Source: Streptomyces coeruleorubidus
GTDB lineage: Bacteria; Actinomycetota; Actinomycetes; Streptomycetales; Streptomycetaceae
Direction: 5' to 3'
NCBI RefSeq assembly: GCF_008705135.1
Contig: NZ_CP023694.1
Coordinates: forward strand, 992,001-1,056,000
Length of the DNA stretch: 64,000 nt
Shown: positions 16,090 to 24,559 of the stretch, in pieces
Layout of the letters: every line of letters begins with the position of its first letter
How positions within the stretch are numbered: the first letter of the stretch is position 1
The notes under the pieces: generated by a model
What the model saw: the letters and a program-made list of their open reading frames with translations, nothing else
The model's database searches: none
What the model was told of the DNA's origin: nothing
Position numbers and translations under genes: made by a program

Positions 16090-17201
16090 GCGCGCTCCTT
16101 GGGGGCCCAGTCGGGGTACTCGCCGTGCATGGCCTCGTAGAAGGGGTCGCCCGGGCCGATCTCTCCTGCGTGCACGGAGCGGCCGGTGAACGCCGCCTTG
16201 TACAGGGCGGCGGCGAACTCCAGGGTGGCGCGGGCGTCCTGGCCGCTGCCCGGTGGTCTGGTACCGGCGTCGTAGGCGTCCAGGAGCTCGCCGAGCTGGG
16301 CGGTGTGCGAGCTGGGCACGTCGTTCGAGGGGGTCCGCCAGGCGATGGCGCGGTCGGAGCCGACGTGCGGGGCCGGGGTGTAGACCCAGCTGTCGTTGGT
16401 GTGGCCGTACAGGTGGGTGAGCTCGACGGTGGCGTCCGCGCAGTCGATGCGGATACGGCTGACCTCGTCCGGGGACAGCACGCTGTTGACGACCGTGGCG
16501 AGGGCGCCGCTCTTGAACCGGACCAGCGCGGTGGAGACGTCCTCGCTCTCGGTGTCGTGGACGAGCCGGGCGGCCATGGCCCGGATCTCCTCCCACTCGC
16601 CGAGCAGGTGCAGCATCAGGTCGTACTGGTGGATGCCGTGGCCCATGGTCGGCCCGCCGCCCTCGCTGGCCCACTTGCCGCGCCACGGCACGGAATAGTA
16701 GGCGGCGTCCCGGTGCCAGGTGGTCTGGCAGTGCGCCACCAGCGGGGAGCCCAGCTCGCCGCTCGTGATCAGCTCGCGGGCGTGCACCGCGCCGGAGCCG
16801 TAGCGATGCTGGAAGACGACCGCCGCGTACGCCCCTGAGGCCTCCTCGGCGGCGGCGATCTCGTCGTACTCGGCGAGCGACAGGGTGAGCGGCTTCTCGC
16901 ACAGCACCCAGGCACCGGCCTTGAGCGCGGCCACCGTCTGGTCGCGGTGCAGGGACGGTGGCGTCCCGATGAGGACCAGATCGGGGCGGACGGCGTCCAG
17001 CATCGCGTCCACCGAGGTGTACCCGGCGACCTGACCGCCGGCCAGCTCGCGGAAGGCGTCGAGCCGCTCCTGGTCGACGTCGACGGCGGCGACCAGCTCC
17101 ACCCGGTCGGAATGGGCCCGCAGCGCGGGCAGATGACTGCCGCCGACGATGGCTCCGGTGCCGACGACGGCCACGCGGCGGCGGGTGGGGGACAAGGACA
17201 T
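16086..17201 (-). CDS. Gfo/Idh/MocA-family NAD(P)-dependent sugar dehydrogenase
   Basis: A 371-residue oxidoreductase. The N-terminal Rossmann fold starts VAVVGTGAIVGG (about residues 10-21), and the family hallmark EKPL lies at about 118-121 (WVLCEKPLTLS). The C-terminal substrate domain includes GHGIHQYDLMLHLLG, where the His may be catalytic. It oxidises or epimerises a sugar or inositol-like substrate in the cytoplasm. ATG 17201 has GAGGAG 6 nt upstream. It is the first gene of the seven-gene operon, and LacI-operator-like repeats lie 36-74 bp upstream. Confidence 0.9.
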   Translation of the reverse strand: MSLSPTRRRVAVVGTGAIVGGSHLPALRAHSDRVELVAAVDVDQERLDAFRELAGGQVAGYTSVDAMLDAVRPDLVLIGTPPSLHRDQTVAALKAGAWVLCEKPLTLSLAEYDEIAAAEEASGAYAAVVFQHRYGSGAVHARELITSGELGSPLVAHCQTTWHRDAAYYSVPWRGKWASEGGGPTMGHGIHQYDLMLHLLGEWEEIRAMAARLVHDTESEDVSTALVRFKSGALATVVNSVLSPDEVSRIRIDCADATVELTHLYGHTNDSWVYTPAPHVGSDRAIAWRTPSNDVPSSHTAQLGELLDAYDAGTRPPGSGQDARATLEFAAALYKAAFTGRSVHAGEIGPGDPFYEAMHGEYPDWAPKERA

Positions 17202-17565
17202 GCGGCGCTCCTCGGACGGCCGGCGGACACACGCTTGGGAAGCACTGTGGAAAGCACTTTGGAAAGCGCTTGCACTCGGAAGCCGACCCTAGGCGTGAGC
17301 GAATGTCAGGACAACCCCCCTGCATCGACCTGCACAAGGTCTTCCCGAGCGTTCTCCCAGCTCGGGGCCGTGATTCCGGTTGTTGCCGGGGTCATGGAAA
17401 CGGTGGTCCCCCGCCTCTGTACTGGGGCTCGCCCCACCCCGAGCCGGCTGCCAGCCGGAGTGATCGGACGGCGGCCCGTCCCTAGCGTTCTGTCGCACCG
17501 CACCCCTCTCGGGCATGTCCCTGCCAGTCGCGAGGGGGCATCGGCGACAGAAAGGACACCCACCC
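17202..17565. other. 364-bp divergent intergenic region
   Basis: It lies between the sugar operon (leftward) and the secreted peptidase (rightward). The left part carries the tandem operator-like repeats. The rest (about 17290-17550) has no convincing gene, hairpin or promoter motif that I can name. Short open frames here have no ribosome binding site or recognisable sequence. Confidence 0.6.
17237..17275. promoter_or_regulatory. three tandem GGAAAGCACT-like repeats with a LacI-operator-like box
   Basis: Three successive units read GGGAAGCACTGT, GGAAAGCACTTT and GGAAAGCGCTTGCA. The last is TGGAAAGCGCTTGCA, an imperfect palindrome centred on GCGC that resembles LacI/GalR-family operators. It lies just upstream of the Gfo/Idh-led operon. 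The spacing of 11-12 bp places all three units on one helix face. No LacI gene is directly adjacent, so the cognate regulator is unknown. Confidence 0.55.
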
Positions 17566-19113
17566 GTGTTATCCCGCATCCCGGGAACCGCGAGGCGAGC
17601 CGTACTCGCCCTGACGGCCGCCGGTCTCACCCTGACGGCGCTGCCCGCCACGGCCGGGGCGAATCCCGGCCCCGACCCCCTCGCCCGTTACCACGACCAG
17701 CGCCTCACCTGGAAAAGCTGTGTGCTCGGACCGGACGACACGACCGGCAAGGAACTGGAGCAGGCTGGCGCCCGCTGCGCCGACGTGACCGTACCGCTGG
17801 ACCACTCGGACCCCGACGGCCGGACGATCACCGTCGCGATATCCCGGATCCGCGCCACCGACACCGCCCACCGCGTCGGCCCGCTGCTGCTCAACGGCGG
17901 CGGCCCCGGCGGGACGTCCCTCGGCGACCCGCCATGGGTGAGCAAGGCGATGAAGGACGTCGCCGGCCGGTACGACGTGGTCGGCGTGGATCCCCGTTTC
18001 GTCGGCCGCAGCACACCGCTGGACTGCCACTGGCCGACCGGCTCGGCCTGGCGCGGGGCGGGTGAGGACCGGGCCGGATTCGACCGCGTGGCCGCGTTCT
18101 CGAAGGACCTCGCCGAGCGCTGCCGCACCCACGCAGGCGATGTTCTCCCCCACGCCACCACGCGCAACACCGCCCGCGACATGGACGTCATCCGGGCAGC
18201 GCTGGGCGAGCGGCGGATCTCCTACCTCGGCTACTCGTACGGCAGTTACCTCGGCGAGGTGTACGCCACGATGTTCCCCGGCCGGACCGACCGGGTCGTC
18301 CTGGACGGTGTGATCGACCCGGACCGGTACGGCCCGAGGCTGCTCCGGGGCGTCGAGCGGGCCAACCGGCGCGCGCTGGAGGGCTGGGCCTCCTGGGCCG
18401 CCGCCCGCGAGGCGACGTACGGGCTGGGCCGTACCCGGGGCGAGGTGCTGGCGACCGTGGACCGTGTCCGCGAGGCCGCGGCCCGCACGCCGCTGCGGCT
18501 CGGCGGCCACCGGCTGGACGAGCACGTGATGCCGATCGTCGCCTTCAACGGCCTGTCGCAGCACAACGACGCCGCCTACGGGGACTTCGCGCAGGGCGTC
18601 CGGGACATGCTGCGGGCGTCGCGGGGGCAGCGGGTCACGCCGTCACCGTGGCTCGCCGGGGTGCTCGAGTTCGTGCTCACGGACACCGACTCCCACTACG
18701 GCAGCGTGCAGACGGCGATCCTGTGCGGCGACGGCCCGGCTCCGCGCGACCCGGATGTGTACTGGCGAGACGTGCAGCGCACGCGGGCCGAGGACCCGCT
18801 GTTCGCGCCCGTCACACACAACCTCAACCCGTGCACGTTCTGGGACCGGCCGCGCGAGCGTCCGACCGCGATCCGGGACGACCTGCCGGCCCTGCTGGTC
18901 AACGCCACCGGCGACCCGCGCACCGACTACGACGGCGCCCGGACGGTCCGCGGCATGTGGCCCTCCTCGCGCCTGATCACCCTGCACGGCGCCGACCAGC
19001 ACGCGGTGTACAGCGTCTACGGTGTGCCGTGCGTCGACGACACGGTCAACGCGTACCTGGCCACGGGTCGCCTGCCGGCCCGGGACGTGGGCTGCGCAGC
19101 GCCCGCCCGGTGA
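17566..19113 (+). CDS. secreted alpha/beta-hydrolase, tripeptidyl aminopeptidase-like (S33)
   Basis: A 515-residue exported serine hydrolase. The signal peptide RRAVLALTAAGLTLTALPATAGA is cleaved near residue 30. The oxyanion loop is LLLNGGGPGG, the nucleophile elbow is GYSYGSY with S224, and the acid and His lie in NATGDPRTDY and GADQHAVY. A C-terminal TAP-like domain is typical of Streptomyces SlpD/SlpE and tripeptidyl aminopeptidases, which release N-terminal peptides from proteins outside the cell. The start is taken as GTG 17566 after GAAAGGA; an upstream frame to 17515 is less likely. A strong terminator follows. Confidence 0.9.
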   Translation: MLSRIPGTARRAVLALTAAGLTLTALPATAGANPGPDPLARYHDQRLTWKSCVLGPDDTTGKELEQAGARCADVTVPLDHSDPDGRTITVAISRIRATDTAHRVGPLLLNGGGPGGTSLGDPPWVSKAMKDVAGRYDVVGVDPRFVGRSTPLDCHWPTGSAWRGAGEDRAGFDRVAAFSKDLAERCRTHAGDVLPHATTRNTARDMDVIRAALGERRISYLGYSYGSYLGEVYATMFPGRTDRVVLDGVIDPDRYGPRLLRGVERANRRALEGWASWAAAREATYGLGRTRGEVLATVDRVREAAARTPLRLGGHRLDEHVMPIVAFNGLSQHNDAAYGDFAQGVRDMLRASRGQRVTPSPWLAGVLEFVLTDTDSHYGSVQTAILCGDGPAPRDPDVYWRDVQRTRAEDPLFAPVTHNLNPCTFWDRPRERPTAIRDDLPALLVNATGDPRTDYDGARTVRGMWPSSRLITLHGADQHAVYSVYGVPCVDDTVNAYLATGRLPARDVGCAAPAR

Positions 19114-19115
19114 GC

Positions 19116-19153
19116 CCGGGGGGCGCACGACGCGAACGTTGTGCGCCCCCCGG
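19116..19153 (+). terminator. strong rho-independent-like hairpin after the secreted peptidase
   Basis: Long arms GGGGGGCGCACGAC (19118-19131) and GTTGTGCGCCCCCC (19138-19151) pair over 14 bp with one G-T wobble around the loop GCGAAC, extended by CC/GG. It lies 2 bp past the peptidase stop. No T tract follows, as is usual in Streptomyces. Confidence 0.85.
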
Positions 19154-19245
19154 CCTCCCCCGCGTCGTGGCCGGGACAGTGGCGGCAGACGGTTCACTGT
19201 GCTCGCATAGGATCCCAACGGCTTCTGGGAACAAGGGAGTTCACA

Positions 19246-19779
19246 GTGATCGAACCGGCGGATGCGGCAACCGTAAGGGGCGTCGTACGCGCGGTGGTGA
19301 CCGAACGCGCATCACATGAGCTGCCGCTCCTCGATGCGCTGTGGCCGCTGGACGACGAGCGGGCCGTCCGGATCCTCGCCGGGCAGGGCGCGCGCAGGGA
19401 GCCCCTCGGGTTCGGTCTGGCGGAGGTCACCGCGCTTGTCACCGCCGTGGTGTGGCTGGTGCTGGATCAGGCGGCCCGGCGGGCGATCGACACGGCGGCC
19501 GACAGCGCGATCGAGCGGAGCCGGAGCGGACTGCGCCGGCTGCTTCGCCGCGCTCCCGCCGAACCGCCCCGGCTCCTGCCGGAGTGGGACCGAGCCGAGC
19601 TGGCCGCCGTACGGGTACAGATCGTCGATCGCGCGGTCGAGCGCGGTATCGACGGCTCGGAAGCGCAGGCCCTCGCGGACGCCGTCGTGGCACACCTCGC
19701 CACGGCGGATCCGGAGGCCCACGAGTCCGCCGACCACGCGGGCGGCACCACCCCCACGGCCGGCGGGGACGCTCCGTGA
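19246..19779 (+). CDS. small helical protein coupled to the M48 protease
   Basis: A 177-residue protein I do not recognise. It is mostly helical: an N-terminal region (VRGVVRAVVTERASHELPLLDAL), a hydrophobic stretch LAEVTALVTAVVWLVLDQAA (about residues 59-78) that may be a membrane helix, then an arginine-rich segment and an acidic helical C-terminal half. The start is GTG 19246 with AAGGGAG 7 nt upstream. Its stop overlaps the protease GTG by 4 nt (GTGA), so the two are made together. It may be a partner, adaptor or substrate of the protease. Confidence 0.65.
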   Translation: MIEPADAATVRGVVRAVVTERASHELPLLDALWPLDDERAVRILAGQGARREPLGFGLAEVTALVTAVVWLVLDQAARRAIDTAADSAIERSRSGLRRLLRRAPAEPPRLLPEWDRAELAAVRVQIVDRAVERGIDGSEAQALADAVVAHLATADPEAHESADHAGGTTPTAGGDAP

Positions 19780-22700
19780 GCACGTCCCCCTCGGTGGCGG
19801 CCACCGCGCCTGCCCACACCGGGCGGTACGGACTGGCCGACACCGGACCGCGCTTCGCGCTGCTGATGACGGGCGTCGTCGCGTCCAGCGTGAGGATGCT
19901 CGATGCGGTCCTGGCTCCGGATCCCAACGACACCCCGGGGGACCCGCTGGGCTGTCTGCTGGCGGCCGGGATGGATCCCGACGGGCGGAACCTGGACAAC
20001 GTGCTGGCCACCATGCGCCATCCGGAAGCGCTCGCGGAGTGCATGTCCGGCGTGCCGACGGTGGAGTATTGGAAGGGCATGGCCGCGACGGCCGCCCTGC
20101 TGGCGGTCGCGGCCCTCGTGTACTGGTGGCAGCCGCGCCTGCGTGAACGGTGGCGGCGCACGGTACCGGCCGGGGCTCTGGACACCGACGGTTCCCTGGG
20201 CACGGAACTCCGCGTCCTGCGCGAGCTCGCCGGCGTCGCGTCGGACGTACGGTTCCGGGTGGATCCGACGCGGACGAGCTCCGGGGCCGTGGTGTACGGG
20301 CGGCTCGGGGAGTACACCGTGTGTCTGCACGCGGGGCTGCTGGTGCGGCGGGCCACGGATCCCGAGGGCTTCCGCGCGGTCGTGCTGCACGAGCTCGCCC
20401 ACATCCGCAACCGCGACGTGGAGTACGCCTCGGCCAGTACGGCCCTGTGGCGGACCTTCGTTGTGCTCGCCCTGCTGCCGTACCTCTGGCACGAGGGCAC
20501 CCTGCTCTTCGACGGACTCACCGGCCGGACCACCTCGCCGTTCTGGCCTGGGGTGGCGTCCATGCTCACCCGGTCCGTCCTGTCCGGGCTCCTGCTGGTC
20601 GGGCTGGTACACCTCGCCCGTGCCGACCTGTTGCGCCGGCGCGAACTGTACGCCGACGCACGGGCTGTGGGCAGCGGCGCGTCCGCCTCCGCGTGGGCCC
20701 ACCGGGACCGTGACAGCGCCGTCGCCGCCTCGGTCCGGCGGGTGACCGCGCTGCTGCGGACCCATCCGAGCTGGGCCGAGAGGCGGCGCGCCCTGGCGGA
20801 GCCCGGACGGCTGTCGGGGGTGGGCGCGCTGGCGATGCTGCTGGTCGGGGTGAGCGGAACGGTGCTGGTCAACATTGCCGGGGACGTCGTGCCCCGGGCG
20901 TCGACGAGCGAGGGTGGTGCGTGGCTGACGACGGCGTTCCTCGCCCCGGTGCTGTACGTCTCGCTGGCCCGTTCGGTGACGGCGGCGCAGGTCTCGGGCC
21001 GGAAGGAGTCCGGGCTCCGTTCGGGGTTCTGGCTCGGCTGCGGCCTGGTGCTGGGCGAGTTCGCGAACGGCAAGCACGGCACCGACTGGCTGGGCCCCGA
21101 ACCGGGGTTCCTGCTCGGTCTGCTCCTGACGGCAGCCGTCGCGGCGGCGTGGTCGGCGCAGTGCACACGCCTGGCGCTGGGGCTGGCCAGGACATGGCTG
21201 CGCCGAGCGGCCGGGCTGCTGAACCTGCTGGTCACCGCGGTGCTGCTGTGGGGTGGGCTGTACTGGTGGTACGTGGTGGGCTGGTACCAGACGATGGGCG
21301 TCTACAGCCAGGTCGAGGAGCACCGCGACATGGTGCGGCAGGTGATTCCGGGTTCGTGGGAGGCGTTTTCCCTTGAACTGTCGGCCATAGCCCAGGCCCT
21401 GCCGACCCTCACGACGCTCAACGCCGGCGTGCTGCTCCTGGTCGCAGCCCTGCTCCTGTGGATCTTCCCCCTGGTGCTGCGCGTGTCGACGTCCGCGGCG
21501 TCCGGGCTGCGGCTGCGCCGGACGCTGGGCGCGGGCGTGGCGGGCGGGCTGCTGTGCTGGGCGCTGCTGCTCGCGGTGAACGGGTTCCAGCACCGACGCC
21601 GTCCGGCCACCTGGGCGGAACGCACCGGGCCGTACCTCTTCGTCCACCGCTGGCTGCTGATCGCCGCCGTCCTCGCGGCCTGCCTGCTGACCGCCGCGGC
21701 CGTGGCCGCCCTGTCCCGGCACCTGTGGCTGCCGCGGGCCCTGGCGGCCGTGGCCGTCACACAACTCTTCGGGTACGCCGCGATCTTCGTGATGTTCTCG
21801 GCCGACGGCTGCCTCGGACCGTTCAGCGCGTTCGTGGACCGGTGCGCCTGGGTCCCCGGGGCCGGCTGGCCCTTCGCCAGACGGACCGTGCTCAACGCCC
21901 TGACCCCGGCCGTACTCCTCGCCGCGTGCGCGGCGGTGGGCGGTGCGGGAGCGCGCGGGGTGGCCGGGCGGCTGGTACGGCAGCGCCGCAGGCAGCAGGA
22001 ACACGCCGCCTGGCCAGGGGCTGACGGGGTCACCCCGGGTGCTCCTGCGGCGGCGGACGGGTCCACGCCGCACGCCCCCGTAGAGAACCAGGGCACCTCA
22101 GACACCCGAGTGCCCGCGGACAGGACCACCCCGTCCGTCCCCACAACGGCAGACGGCACCACCCCGCACGCCCCGGCAGCGGCAGACCCGACCACCCCGG
22201 ACGCCCAAGTGACGCCGGACAAGGGGGCACCGCACGGACCCGCCGCCGCGCCCGGCCCGCGGTGGCGGCGGCTCGCTCCCGCCGGTGCCGTCGTCGCCCT
22301 GGTCGTGCCCACTCTGCTGCTCACCGCCGCCGCCCATTCCGCGTCCACCAAGTCGTCGTCGGACAAGAAGGTGGGCGCGTCCGCCATGCCGGGCGACACG
22401 GTGACCGACGCCGCGCCGCGCGCCAGGTCGGCCAAGATCCGCGCGTGGCAGGCACTCGCCTGGCTCATGCACGGCGGCCTCGATCACTTCGGTGCGATCA
22501 ACAAGTCGGCAGGGGAGTTCAGCGACGCACTCCTCGCAGCCATGGAGAAACCCGGCCCGAACGGAAAGGCCCGGGTGGAGAAGAAGGAGTTCCACCGCAT
22601 CTGCGGCACGCTGGTCCGCCGCACGGAGGACGCCATGGCCTACTTTCCCGTGCCCGACCAGGGCATACAGAAGAAGTGGTCCGAGACCCTCACCGCGCTG

Positions 22701-22889
22701 TCGCACCACGCGAAAACCTGCCGGGACGCGACGGCCCCGGGCGATGAGACGTACAAGACCGAAGCGGAGCGTTCGAAGGCGTTCACGACGTCCGTGGAGG
22801 GGGTGCAGAAAACCACCGTGGCCCTCGGTGAGCTGCTGACCGAGGTCGAGAAGGTGGCCCTGCCCGCGAACAGGCGCGGGGACACCTGA
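19776..22889 (+). CDS. large multi-pass M48-like zinc metalloprotease with extracytoplasmic C-terminal domain
   Basis: A 1037-residue protein. The zinc motif HELAH has H205, E206 and H209 (LHELAHIRNRDVEY); the third ligand is probably in RRELYADARA. Many hydrophobic helices surround it and continue to about residue 720. Then come a Thr/Pro/Ala linker of loosely repeated TTPxAPAAADGT units, one more helix (VVALVVPTLLLTAAA) and a charged soluble domain of about 180 residues. Standard M48 enzymes (HtpX) have about 290 residues, so this is a heavily extended form. The GTG start overlaps the stop of the preceding gene. Substrate unknown. Confidence 0.8.
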   Translation: MSTSPSVAATAPAHTGRYGLADTGPRFALLMTGVVASSVRMLDAVLAPDPNDTPGDPLGCLLAAGMDPDGRNLDNVLATMRHPEALAECMSGVPTVEYWKGMAATAALLAVAALVYWWQPRLRERWRRTVPAGALDTDGSLGTELRVLRELAGVASDVRFRVDPTRTSSGAVVYGRLGEYTVCLHAGLLVRRATDPEGFRAVVLHELAHIRNRDVEYASASTALWRTFVVLALLPYLWHEGTLLFDGLTGRTTSPFWPGVASMLTRSVLSGLLLVGLVHLARADLLRRRELYADARAVGSGASASAWAHRDRDSAVAASVRRVTALLRTHPSWAERRRALAEPGRLSGVGALAMLLVGVSGTVLVNIAGDVVPRASTSEGGAWLTTAFLAPVLYVSLARSVTAAQVSGRKESGLRSGFWLGCGLVLGEFANGKHGTDWLGPEPGFLLGLLLTAAVAAAWSAQCTRLALGLARTWLRRAAGLLNLLVTAVLLWGGLYWWYVVGWYQTMGVYSQVEEHRDMVRQVIPGSWEAFSLELSAIAQALPTLTTLNAGVLLLVAALLLWIFPLVLRVSTSAASGLRLRRTLGAGVAGGLLCWALLLAVNGFQHRRRPATWAERTGPYLFVHRWLLIAAVLAACLLTAAAVAALSRHLWLPRALAAVAVTQLFGYAAIFVMFSADGCLGPFSAFVDRCAWVPGAGWPFARRTVLNALTPAVLLAACAAVGGAGARGVAGRLVRQRRRQQEHAAWPGADGVTPGAPAAADGSTPHAPVENQGTSDTRVPADRTTPSVPTTADGTTPHAPAAADPTTPDAQVTPDKGAPHGPAAAPGPRWRRLAPAGAVVALVVPTLLLTAAAHSASTKSSSDKKVGASAMPGDTVTDAAPRARSAKIRAWQALAWLMHGGLDHFGAINKSAGEFSDALLAAMEKPGPNGKARVEKKEFHRICGTLVRRTEDAMAYFPVPDQGIQKKWSETLTALSHHAKTCRDATAPGDETYKTEAERSKAFTTSVEGVQKTTVALGELLTEVEKVALPANRRGDT

Positions 22890-23038
22890 CACGGCACCCT
22901 GCGACCGCAAAGACCACAACCTCCGTTGATTCCGCAAGCGAGACACCTCGTCGGCGTCCGGGCACCATGTGGCCCACGTCACCCTCCCCCACAGGGCCTT
23001 CCCTACCCGCAACGACGTACCGACAGGTGGTGGCACTC

Positions 23039-24022
23039 GTGCGCCTGCGCACTCCCCTCGCCCTGCTCGGGGCCGCCGTGCTCGTGCTCGTCGGACCACC
23101 GCTGCTGACCGCCGGCAGCGGCTCCGAGACCGGCACACAGATCCCGGGCCTGCGTTTCATGGTCCCCAACACGCCCGGCGGAGGCTACGACATCACGGCC
23201 CGCACGGCCGCCAAGAACGCCGAGGACGCCGAACTGACCCACAACATCGAGGTGTTCAACCTGCCCGGCGCCGGCGGCACCGTCGGACTGAGCCGGCTGG
23301 TCAGCGAGCACGGCAACGGCAAGCTCGCCATGTCCATGGGCCTCGGGGTCGTGGGCGCCGTCCGTTCCAACGACGCGCCCAAGACGCTCGGCGACACCAC
23401 ACCGATCGCCCGGCTCACCGAGGAGCAGGACGTCGTCGTGGTCGCCAAGGACTCCCCGTACAAGACGATCGACGACCTCATCGGCGCCTGGAAGAAGAAC
23501 CCGGGCAAGCTCCCGGTGGGCGGCGGCTCGTCGCCCGGCGGGCCCGACCACCTCGCGCCGATGCTGATGGCGCGGGCCGCCGGGATCCCCCCGAAGCAGG
23601 TCAACTACATCCCGTTCGACGGCGGCGGCGAGCTGCTCGCGTCGATCCTCGGCAACAAGGTCGCCTTCGGTGTGTCCGGCGTCGGCGAGTACCTCGACCA
23701 GATCAAGGCGGGCGAGCTGCGGCTCCTCGCGGTCACCGGCCCCGAGCGCGTCGAGGGGCTGGACGCGCCCACGCTGAAGGAGGCCGGATACGACGTCAAC
23801 TTCACCAACTGGCGCGGCATCGTCGCCCCGCCCGGTCTGACCGACAAAGAGCGCGACAAGCTCGTGCGGCTGCTCGAGGAACTGCACGGCTCGGACGAAT
23901 GGCGCAAGTCCCTGGAGCAGAACGGCTGGGACGACGCCTTCCTCACGGGGGAGAAGTTCGGCGCGTTCCTCGACGCCGAGGACAAGCGCGTGGTGTCGGT
24001 GCTGAAGGAGCTGGGACTGTGA
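23039..24022 (+). CDS. tctC: TctC-type tricarboxylate-binding protein
   Basis: A 327-residue periplasmic-type binding protein of the tripartite tricarboxylate transporter. A membrane-spanning export signal (RTPLALLGAAVLVLVGPPLL) is followed by family motifs RFMVPNTPGGGYDITART, NLPGAGGTVGLSRL and NYIPFDGGGELLASILGNKVAFG. It captures citrate or a related carboxylate. I prefer GTG 23039, which has AGGTGG 7 nt upstream and gives the normal length; the ATG at 22967 would add 24 unlikely residues. It overlaps tctB by 4 nt. Confidence 0.88.
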   Translation: MRLRTPLALLGAAVLVLVGPPLLTAGSGSETGTQIPGLRFMVPNTPGGGYDITARTAAKNAEDAELTHNIEVFNLPGAGGTVGLSRLVSEHGNGKLAMSMGLGVVGAVRSNDAPKTLGDTTPIARLTEEQDVVVVAKDSPYKTIDDLIGAWKKNPGKLPVGGGSSPGGPDHLAPMLMARAAGIPPKQVNYIPFDGGGELLASILGNKVAFGVSGVGEYLDQIKAGELRLLAVTGPERVEGLDAPTLKEAGYDVNFTNWRGIVAPPGLTDKERDKLVRLLEELHGSDEWRKSLEQNGWDDAFLTGEKFGAFLDAEDKRVVSVLKELGL

Positions 24023-24558
24023 CGACGCAGACCACCGGGATTCCCCCGGCCGAGCGGAACGAGCGGCGCACATGGCTGCGGGAGCACTCCGAACTCGGCG
24101 TGTGCGTGCTGCTGCTGGCGCTGGGCGTGCTGGTCCTGACGGACGCGCTCACCATGGACGTCGACATCGCCCAGCGCGGTCCGGTCGGCCCGAAGACCGT
24201 GCCCGTCGTGGTCGGCGCCGGTCTGCTGGTGATAGCCGCCCTGCTCGCCGTGGACGTGCTGCGCGGCGGCCGGGGCCAGGCCGAGACCGGCGAGGACGTC
24301 GACCTGTCGGAACCCGCCGACTGGCGCACGGTGCTGCTGCTCGCCGGGGTGTTCCTCGGCGCAGCGGTCCTGATCGAGCCGCTCGGCTTTCCCGTCGCGG
24401 GCGCGCTGCTGTTCTGGGGTGCGGCGTTCGCGCTGGGCAGCCGCAGGATCGACCGCGATCCGCTCATCGCGGCCGGGCTGTCCCTCGTCACCTACGTCGT
24501 CTTCAACAACCTGCTCGGAGTGCCCCTGCCCGGCGGTCCGCTGATGGGAGTGCTGTGA
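24019..24558 (+). CDS. tctB: TctB-type small membrane subunit
   Basis: A 179-residue protein with four hydrophobic helices, among them [19 protein letters not shown] and [29 protein letters not shown]. This is the size and pattern of TctB, the small integral subunit of the tripartite tricarboxylate transporter. The GTG at 24019 overlaps the tctC stop (GTGA) and the stop lies 1 bp before tctA. Together the three form one transcription unit. The conserved phrase [14 protein letters not shown] supports the assignment. Confidence 0.9.
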   Translation: MTTQTTGIPPAERNERRTWLREHSELGVCVLLLALGVLVLTDALTMDVDIAQRGPVGPKTVPVVVGAGLLVIAALLAVDVLRGGRGQAETGEDVDLSEPADWRTVLLLAGVFLGAAVLIEPLGFPVAGALLFWGAAFALGSRRIDRDPLIAAGLSLVTYVVFNNLLGVPLPGGPLMGVL

Positions 24559-24559
24559 C

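Noticed and set aside
22967..23038. The ATG at 22967 as tctC start.
   Set aside because: It adds 24 residues without signal character, while GTG 23039 has a ribosome binding site and gives normal TctC length.
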